A stretch of DNA of 64,000 nt from Cacajao melanocephalus. Lineage: Eukaryota > Chordata > Mammalia > Primates > Pitheciidae. Location of the stretch: contig CAUYLG010052022.1 in NCBI GenBank assembly GCA_963573385.1, positions 62,001 to 126,000 on the forward strand, read 5' to 3'. The position numbers and the translations under genes are program-made. The notes below the pieces were generated by a model, which saw only the letters and a list, made by a program, of their open reading frames with translations, was not told the DNA's origin and did not search any database. Below are positions 49,515-64,000 of this stretch, piece by piece (within the stretch, counting starts at the first letter, position 1; the number at the start of each line of letters is the position of its first letter).

Positions 49515-52500
49515 TGAACGTATTTTGAAGCAGTCATGTGAAGGCTTTGTGTTAGCATGTTCAGAGTCTCTGGGCAGAGGAAAATGCCCACTCCACTATA
49601 GTCCTATCCTGCTTTTGAGAGCCTGTTTGGAGGTTCTAGCAGGAGAGTGCAGCTACTAGCATACCTTTGACCAAAGACCAGTCCTTCTCTATCAGGGGTG
49701 GTCATCCTCTTGGACTGAGCGTGCAGTTCAGGAGGGACACGTGGAGTGGTGAGGGAGGAAGGGGACACCTGCTTAGCCAGATCAGCCAGATCAACCCTGG
49801 TGACCAATGGGGTGACAGATGTCACAGCCAGATCGCCCTCACCTCCCTATCCTGCTTTTGAAGACCATGCATTCCTCCTCAGTTTGCTTTCTTCTCCATA
49901 TCCAATTTTGTCCCCAAGTTAGGTTCTTTTCGAAGAGTTAAGATGTACACTGGTTAGATTTGTTCAACTTTTGGATAAGCCTTTGGGGATGTTGGAGTTA
50001 GATTAGTAGCTTCTGGTTTTTTGTTTTTATTTTTGACCTTCACCCAATACAGCAAAATGGGAAACTCTGTTCTTTTCCATATTTTCACATTTTTTAGTTT
50101 TTGTGTGTACCTCTTAAGTTTTGTAATACTGCCAAGTACTTTGTGTCAGCCTGACTTCTTAGTAGTATATGGATCTAAACCAAATTTATTGTTGAAAATT
50201 TCAGTTTATGAGCACCTTTCAGTAGCCCTTAGTCATATGTATGAATAAGGAATGTATAGTTTTATAGAAAGGATTTGTATTTTTAGTTCAGTTTATTACC
50301 TATGAGGAATATCCTTAGGGCTGCTGATTTAAATTTGGAGAATCCCTGAGTTAGAAAAGCAGGGATAAGAAAACTTGTCTACCTTCTCCATGTCCTTTGA
50401 TGAGGCCGAGAAGGAAAAGAAGAGTGATGGTGGTTGGTGTAGTTTGTCTTTTCAGTCTTATGGGAAAAAAATATTCAATGGGTGGTCTTTTGTAAGCCTG
50501 TGGAGGATTTTCTGATTGGCTTTCAAGACTTGATCCTGCATCTGTGAGCTGATCCAGCATGCCAAGGTAGGCAACAGGAGTGACCCTGCCACCCAGACAC
50601 TTCAGCCCTCTATTCCACCTTCTTGCAGTCTCTCTGCAACTTTTGGTCATTACCTGGGGTAGATAAGGAATTGGGAATTGCAGGCTAGTGCCTTTCCTGG
50701 TTAGGACTTTGGAAGTGGAAGAGGGAAATGTTAAGGACTGATGAATGAATTTCAGCTCATTTGGCACTGAATTGGAGCCCATTGGCCTCAGGAAGAATCT
50801 GTTCTTGGATTTATGAATAGGAAAGTTAGAACTTCCTAAGGCAGGGGAAGAGTGGCCATAGAAAATGAAGGGCAAGTTACTCCCTTGTAGCAGAGAATGG
50901 GATTCCCTATCAACGGTAATGTGCTGGTAAACTGGCTGGCAGGGAGAAGGAAGCCATGAGTTTTTGCAATTGCCCAATTTCTATAGTTTTAAACTTACCA
51001 AGCCCACCTACTTACACAATTTCCTAATATGTAACAGTTGGCTCTTGCAAGCCACACAAACTTGCGCCAGCACACTGCCACAGACATCCCTCAAGTATTT
51101 GAATTCCCAGTATGTGCGCAGGTATATGCTGCGTAGCAGGAGATGCTGAAACTGTTTATTCTGAAGAGCTTTGTCATTTAACTGACAGGCAAGAAGCTGG
51201 AGAAGCATCGACAGAATACGATTGTGTGGCATGAATTGAATATAGTAGTCCAGAGTAAGAAGTTGAGTGCTGGAAAGATGTGAAAATGGGAGCATATGTA
51301 AGCTAGGCTTGAAGGATAATGGTAATCGCTAACACATGGTCATAGCAGTGCCAGACTCTGTACTAAGCACCATGCATACATTATATTAATCTTCAGAAAT
51401 AGATACTATCCCCCACTTTACACCTGAGGAACTTGAGGTTTACTGAGATTAAGTATTTTGCCCAAGTTATATAGATACGACATCAATTTAGTATTGTAGT
51501 AAGTCATTATTGTGGCTAGGAAGAAGTAAGGCCAGTATCTGGAGCCTGGTCACTTCACTGCAGAACCCACACTCTTGCCCCCTGCATCAGATTGCAATTA
51601 AATATAAAAAGGGGGTTCTTCAAGGAGAGAAAAAGTCTTAACAGTTCAAGGTTCAAGATTAGGTGGGAATCCGAATATTTGAGTTCTAGTCTACATTTCA
51701 TTTGGCCTTAGCCAAACCACATCTTCCCTCTGTGCCTTAGATTGAGAGACTTGAATCAGATGATCATTCAGTTATTTTTTATTTCTGACATACTGTGAAT
51801 TTTAAGTTAGAAAAATGGGAATGAATATGTCTTCTTTAAGTGACGGTGAGAGAATGTCCCCTACCAGAGTACAGTGAGGTTGGCAGAAAGAGTAAACCGA
51901 AGAAAACAAACTGTAAAGGCTGTCTCCCAAGTGGTAGAAGCACAGGCAGAAAATGTTGGAGCTACAGACTTAGCTGTTCCATTTGCCACACCCGACTAGC
52001 TCCAAGTGGAAGGCTGAGGAGGTGGGGACATACAGAGATGATAAACTGGTGTTTGATGTTAGATGTTCCTAGAAAGCCAACTTCTCTCTCCGTGGCTCAC
52101 AGCAGGTCAGAGCTAGATTTGGGTCATTTCTGAGGATCCTTGAGTTATCACTCATTTCCTAGCATTCATAAATTTAACGTATTAATAGAGCACCTGCTGT
52201 GTGCCAGGTATTGGCACAGAAGCAAGGCTAATCTGGTCCCTCCGTTTATTGAAGTTACAGTCCAAGAGGGAAATACGTAATAAGCAAGTTGCACATTTTG
52301 ATAGGATTATAAGAATTCGGGGTTTTGTTGGATTAGAGTCAGGGAATGTCTATGACTTCAACATAACAGATAGGACGTGACTGAGAGTGGAAATGGTGAA
52401 ACCAGTTAGACTATTACATCCAGCCAAGATGTGATTGGCAATGAAAGAATGCACAAACATTTGGTGGGTCCTACCAGACCTCTCACAAAAATAAGTGATA

Positions 52501-53305
52501 CAATTTTGACTTTTTATTGACTCAAATGTGATACTTAATATGGTTCTGTAAGATTTTGGTCCTAAAAAGGAAGTTGAAAGTCCCATGGGGTTAATTATAA
52601 TGGCACCATGTGAAAAGTAAATGAGTCTGGTTTAAAGTAGGTGGCTGCTTAAGAGATGTAGGACAGAAGAGTGACATGAACAGTTTTAATCACAGATTTC
52701 TAAGCAGAGATAGGCTTGGAAGTAGATTTCAAAGGGGATTAAACATGTTTTGGAAGAGATTAATCCCATGGTTTATAGATCATTTAAAAGAAATATTGCT
52801 CAAAGGATAGAAAGCTATAGATAGAAAAGATTTGTTTATAAAGAGTTGTAATTCCAATGAGAAAAGGAGACAAATCTGTGAGGAACAAAACTGGTTGGTT
52901 GCACAGGAAGCTCTGACCTCAGAATGGAAGCCAGACCACCTTAGAGGGCATCACAGCAGTGAGAGGCCAGCCCCTTATGCTACTGAGGCATACGTGGGTC
53001 CACAACAGTATGGTTGGGGTTTGATTCTGGGTTCCAAAAAAAAAATTGAAAAAGGATGTAGTCCAGGAAAAGTGGTGTAATGATAATGATTAGGAAGGAA
53101 TAGTCCACTAGAAATTGAGGTCTACATGGGAAGATAACCCTAGCCCACTACACGTGTTTTTTTGGGGACATTTGAGAAGTCATGGAGTGAGAAGACAGCA
53201 GCTCCAGTTGTTGCCTGTAATCTCACCACCCGAAATAATCACTGCTAATGCTTTTGTCATTTGCAACAACCTCTTACCAGGGGGAGGACCTGTAGTTCTC
53301 CAATT
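49515..53305 (+). other. CPNE1 intron, mostly unique sequence
   Basis: Contains one MIR (51325-51490). A 208-codon reverse frame at 50351-50977 has no recognisable domain. Nothing else is supported. Confidence 0.5.
51325..51490 (+). mobile_element. MIR SINE
   Basis: GTGCCAGACTCTGTACTAAG, ATCCCCCACTTTACACCTGA and TTGCCCAAGTTA follow the MIR consensus order. Confidence 0.75.
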
Positions 53306-53320
53306 AAAAATTTCCCCAGC

Positions 53321-53620
<300 letters not shown>

Positions 53621-53633
53621 AAATTTCCCCAGC

Positions 53634-53921
<288 letters not shown>

Positions 53922-53934
53922 TAATTTCCCCAAC

Positions 53935-54960
53935 ATTTTATTATGAAAACTTTCAACACGTAACAAAGTTGAAAAAAAATTATATCCACCATTCAGATCT
54001 TACAACTTAAAACCTCCTTTGTTTTATCACATTTATTCAACAACTCATTGTTTGGTAGATTTCAAAAAAGTTGCAGGCATCAGTACACTGCTGAACATTT
54101 CAACATGCCTTAACTTTAGTGCAACATTTGTTTATGGGTTGTTGGGTTTTTGTGGGGGTTTTTTTGGTAAAATTTTACAATCGGATGTGTACACTCTAAG
54201 TGTTCTTTTAGATGGAAGTGGCAAATGCACACACTGCTGTGACCCACATTAATGCTAAGAATGTTTCCTTTCCCACTTGGAGCTCTCCGCCTCTGCTCAG
54301 TTAATACCTGCCCTTCCCCTTGGGCAGAAGGGATGACAACCAGTGTTCTGAATATTTTCATCACAGATTAGTTTTGCCTGTTCTGAAACTTCGTAAGTGG
54401 GATTTGTTTACTTTATTCTTCATTTTTATCCATGTTACAGATATTAATAGTTTGTTTCTTTTTTGTTGCTGAATAGTTTTCTATAAACATCACAGTTCTC
54501 ATATTGATGAATACCTGGGCTGTTTCAAGTGTTTGGCTATTGTGGATAAAGCTGCTGTGAACATTCTTATTCAAATCTTTGTGGACATAATGTTTTCATT
54601 TTTTTTGGCTAAAAACCTAGGAGTGGAATTGCTCTTGGGCTAGGTGTATGTTAGGTTTTTTGATAACCTGCCAGACTGTTTTCCAAAGTGGTACATTTAA
54701 TGCTTTCACTAACAGTATATGAGAGTTCCATATCCTTGCCAGCATTTGGTGGTGGTAGTCTTTTTTATGATACTTTTAGCTACTGCGGTGGGTATGTAAC
54801 AGTAGCTCATTGTGGTTTTATTTTTCATTTCCCTGACAACTAATTCTGTGGATCACTTTGCTTACTTCTGATTCACATATTTTCCTTTATGAAGTGTCTG
54901 ATCAAATCTTTTGCCCATTTTAATTGACTGTCATTTAATATTGAATTGTAGGAGTTCTCA
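53935..54960 (-). mobile_element. Old L1M-type element, about 1 kb, uninterrupted
   Basis: ATTATATCCACCATTCAGAT, GTTGCTGAATAGTTTTCTAT, TTTGGCTATTGTGGATAAAG, CCAGACTGTTTTCCAAAGTG and ATCTTTTGCCCATTTTAATT follow the ancient L1 3' order. Confidence 0.65.
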
Positions 54961-55399
54961 TTTAAATTTTAAAGAACTGTAAAAGATCAGGATGGGGGAG
55001 ATTCACTGTTGCACATTAGTTCAATTGAAAAAGTCCTGAAGTGTGACTTGAGCAAAAGCACATTCATCATTTGTTCAGCAAATGGTTATTAGTACCAGCT
55101 ATATACTAAGTACTAGTACTAGCGATACAGAGATATTATCCAGCCCTGGTTCAAGGTTTACAGTGTTAACAGACAAAAGGAGAAATTCTGGTGTGGCTTC
55201 AACGTTAAGTCAGTCACTAAATACTTACTTGAGTACCTACTGTAGGATAGTTACTGTTGTGGGTCCTGGAGCTAGCCAGACAGAGCTCCTACTCTAGTAC
55301 AGCTTATTTTCTGGAGTGTATATGGGGGAAGACAGAGTGCAAAAGCCCTGAGAGGGAAAATAAGGTTGATGTTAGGTGTATGTGGATCAGAAAGGCCAA

Positions 55400-55660
55400 C
55401 CTTGCTGGAGGATAGTTGGGTGACTAGATGATTAGTTAGGCAAGGATCAGATCTTAGAGGGCCTTGAAGACCATGGTAAGAACTTTGGGTTTTATCTTAA
55501 GTGATTTGGGAAGGCATTCTAGGGTTTTCAGTGGAGAAATGACATGATGAGGTTTCTGTTTAGCTAATAAACCCAGAAATGTGTGTATGGTTGGAGAAAC
55601 ACTGATGAGGAAACCATTGCAGTCATCCAAAGTAGCGATAAGAAAATCCTTGGGGAAAAG
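55400..55660 (+). repeat. Ancient dispersed repeat, copy 1
   Basis: GATCTTAGAGGGCCTTGAAG, CATGGTAAGAACTTTGGGTT and GAGAAATGACATGATGAGG parallel the pieces at 58770-59575 (GACCTTATGGGTCACGG, AGTTTGGATTTTTTC, GTGTAACATGACC). Family name not assigned. Confidence 0.6.
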
Positions 55661-56239
55661 GGTAAGGGTTCATAAAGGAATAATGTTATATTAGAAGTGT
55701 GGATGATAGGACATTTGCTAGGCAGGAAAGTCAGGTATGTGTATTAGATGAACTAGAAATAACTTTGGATGACTAGTTGGGTGGGGGTGAGTGGCAGGAG
55801 GTAGAGCTGTTGGCCAACTGGGAAGGGGTCTGAAGGTTGATCTAGGGATGCAGGGTTACCAAACTGTGCAACTACCAAATTCTATGTAGGTATGTCCTTG
55901 GGAGTTGTGCAGCAAGGTAGCCTTGCTAGGGAGTTTGGCTCTGAACCTAAAAGCAGCTATACAGGGCTTTTACTTAGGGTGGAGACTGGAAGCTGGCATC
56001 TGGAATGACTAGGTGGAGCAGTGCTAGGACAGAAACCAAGCAGCAGGCAAGAGACTATAAGGCCTGAAGTTAGGTGGGGGTTGTTGAACTGGAAGTGGAG
56101 GCTTTGGGCTTACAATGAACAGTCGAGGATTTGAGGTGTAGATTAGGGGGAAAAGCTAATGAGCCCTTTTTATTTATTTTGCTTGTTTGTTTTGTTTTTG
56201 TTTTTCATTATATGAGGCCTTTTAAAAAATACAAAACTG

Positions 56240-56536
56240 GGCCGGGTGCAGTGGCTCATGCCTGTAATCCCAGCACTTTGGGAGGCCAAGACAGGTGGAT
56301 CACAAGGTCAAGAGATCAAGACCATTCTGCCTAACACGGTGAAACCCTGTCTCCACTAAAAATACAAAAAATTAACTGGGCATGGTGACACGTGCCTGTA
56401 GTCCCAGCTATTCAGGAGGCTGAGGCAGGAGAATTGCTTGAACTGGGAGGTGGAGGTCGCAGTGAGCTGAGATCGTGCCACTGTGGTCCGGCCTGGGCGA
56501 CAGAGCAAGACTCTTGTCTCAAAAAAAAAAAAAAAA
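56240..56536 (+). mobile_element. Alu
   Basis: GGCCGGGTGCAGTGGCTCAT start, A17 tail; AAATACAAAACT / AAGTATAAAATT flanks. Confidence 0.94.
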
Positions 56537-56759
56537 AGTATAAAATTTTGAAACAATACAGAAGTATATGGAGTTCACAAAATTCTCATCTTCCACTCCT
56601 TTGAGCTACCTAAAACATTTGGTGTATCTTCCATTTTTCTGTGTGTGTATTTATTTTATGTTTGTATTCAAATATATTGTAAATACATATCTACAATTGA
56701 AGTTTAAAATGGAAGTTTACAATTGAAATAAAAAATGGTCAGACTCTTCTTCTTCTTTA

Positions 56760-58480
<1,721 letters not shown>

Positions 58481-58754
58481 CTGGGTGCGGTGGCACACAC
58501 TATCATGCCAGCGCTTTGGGAGGCTGAGGCAGGTGGATCGCTTGATCCCAGGAGCTCAACAGCAGCCTGGGCAACATAGTGAGGCCCTGTCTCTACAAAA
58601 AAAAAAATTAGCTGGACATGGTGGTGCATGCCTGTAGTCCCAGCTACTTAGGAGGCAGAGGTGGGAGGGATTGCTTAAAACCAAGAGGCAGAGGTTCTAC
58701 TTCACTCTAGTCTGGGTGACAGAGTGAGACTCTGTCTCATAAAAGAAAGAAGGA
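58481..58754 (+). mobile_element. Alu with target duplication
   Basis: GGCTGGGTGCGGTGGCACAC start; AAACAAACTTGGCT flanks. Confidence 0.93.
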
Positions 58755-58880
58755 ACAAACAAACTTGGCTTATTTGAGTGACAAGCAAGGTGGCTGAAAT
58801 GGAGTAAGAGAGATGATATTAGATCAGGTTAAAGAAATCTAGACCTTTCAAGACCTTATGGGTCACGGTATAGTTTGGAT

Positions 58881-59006
58881 TTTTTTTTTTTAAAGGTGGG
58901 GTTTCACCATGATGGCCAGGCTGGTCTTGAACTCCTCACCTCAAGTATCCACCTGCCTTGGCCTCCTAAAGTGCTAGGATCACAGGCATGAGCCACCACA
59001 CCCGGC
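58881..59006 (-). mobile_element. Alu half with target duplication
   Basis: T-run, AAAGGTGGGGTTTCACCATG to CACACCCGGCC; AGTTTGGATT flanks. Confidence 0.92.
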
Positions 59007-59076
59007 CAAGTTTGGATTTTTTCTAAGTGCAATAGGAAATGGGAAGGTTCAGGCAGAGGTGTAACATGACCTCACT

Positions 59077-59391
<315 letters not shown>

Positions 59392-59575
59392 TCACTTATG
59401 TTTTAATAGGATCACCCTGATTGCAGTATTTAAAATAGCCTGCTGGGGTGGAGATGGGGGAATGGAAGTAGAGACAGCATGGAATAAGGGAGACCAGTTA
59501 AAGAGGCTAATGCTGTAAGCCAGGTGAGAAACAGTGATGGCTTAGACTGGGTAGCAGCACTGGAAATAGTGAGGA

Positions 59576-63421
<3,846 letters not shown>

Positions 63422-63794
63422 AAATCATCATGCCACATGACTTGAAGCAAGTTGCTTAAATCTCTGCATGCTTTGGTTTCATAAGAAGACCAAATATTAC
63501 AGGAAATTGAGTACTTAAGGAGAGGCTGCAAGGAAAGCAGTAAGCCTGGTACTAAGTGTTCTCTGAAAAATGGTAACTGTTACATTATCATTATTATCTT
63601 TGCCTAGAATCTAACAGGTAGTTAACCGAGCATCAGTGGAAGCCTTGTTTACCTCCTTGCATGGTATCTGAGTCCACCCCAGCTCTTTTGTTTAGAACCA
63701 AACCTTTTGACTCCCCAGCACCCCCACGTGGACACAAGCTGAAGTGGAAAATCTGACCTGACCTGATCAGATCTGGTTTTCAAATTTTAACTTT

Positions 63795-63960
63795 GTATTT
63801 CAACATAAATTCAGACTTAGAGAAAAGTTGCAAGAATAGTCATAGGGGTTCAGGTCCTTGGAACTCAGGGGTCAGGGCCTAAGTTCACAGGGGCTCTTCA
63901 CCTTTATCCCAATTACCCAAACATTAACATTTTACCACATTTACTTTCTCCTTTCTCATA
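63795..63960 (-). mobile_element. Old L1M-type fragment
   Basis: CTTAGAGAAAAGTTGCAAGA, CCCAATTACCCAAACATTAA and CATTTACTTTCTCC match the same ancient repeat; it runs into the terminal GT repeat. Confidence 0.55.
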
Positions 63961-63970
63961 CATGTATACA

Positions 63971-63998
63971 GTGTGTGTGTGTGTGTGTGTGTGTGTGT
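63971..63998 (+). repeat. (GT)14 microsatellite at window end
   Basis: Uninterrupted GT run ending in CT at the window edge; in a CPNE1 intron. Confidence 0.95.
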
Positions 63999-64000
63999 CT

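Noticed and set aside
50351..50977. 208-codon reverse frame
   Set aside because: No recognisable domain or motif, the frame begins with TTG rather than ATG, and there is no promoter, splice or homology evidence. It remains an open frame only.

Overview
This is nuclear DNA from a primate. It holds about 60 Alu copies in both orientations, older L1M, MIR and MER-type fossils, and interrupted genes with consensus GT/AG splice sites. The exons match three neighbouring genes of human chromosome 20q11.22, all on the + strand: NFS1 (3' part), RBM12 (whole coding region) and CPNE1 (5' two thirds). Compared from memory with the human proteins there are scattered replacements: NFS1 Gln220, Ala326 and Glu347; CPNE1 Met20 and Pro51; several in RBM12. 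The source is therefore more likely a non-human catarrhine, for example an Old World monkey, than human. I cannot fix the species by eye.

Layout. 1-23116: ten NFS1 coding exons (residues 109-457 of 457, in frame through every junction) in Alu-crowded introns, then a 3' UTR that carries an Alu. 23.4-28.3 kb: 3' UTR/intergenic DNA with Alus, a second LTR-like fragment and an old L1. 28.3-28.7 kb: a CpG-rich promoter with CRE, ETS, Sp1 and YY1-type motifs and a probable non-coding first exon with a donor at 28577. 28.6-38.0 kb: a mostly unique first intron. 38025 onward: one large RBM12 exon with an uninterrupted 933-codon frame (38047-40848) and a long AT-rich 3' UTR inside an Alu-free block (37.4-45.3 kb). 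45.3-60.1 kb: more intron with Alus, a U6 pseudogene, MIRs and an old L1. 60142-62634: twelve compact CPNE1 coding exons (residues 1-367). The window ends inside the next CPNE1 intron, in a GT repeat.

How the genes relate. NFS1 is the mitochondrial cysteine desulfurase that supplies sulfur for Fe-S clusters. RBM12 is a nuclear multi-RRM protein. CPNE1 is a calcium-dependent phospholipid-binding copine. Their products are not known to share a pathway. RBM12 and CPNE1 are known in human to share 5' sequence, so the RBM12 coding exon lies inside a CPNE1 intron and splicing from one promoter chooses between two unrelated proteins.

I found no new multi-gene system. The most unusual local structures are: a 20-bp segment of CPNE1 exon sequence embedded in an Alu 1.2 kb upstream; a near-perfect 34/35-nt hairpin at 22.5 kb; a very short A-tailed insertion with 17-bp target duplications; a recent 59-bp tandem duplication in the RBM12 3' UTR; an overlapping upstream ORF at the RBM12 start; and three places where two Alus used the same target, leaving three copies of one target site.
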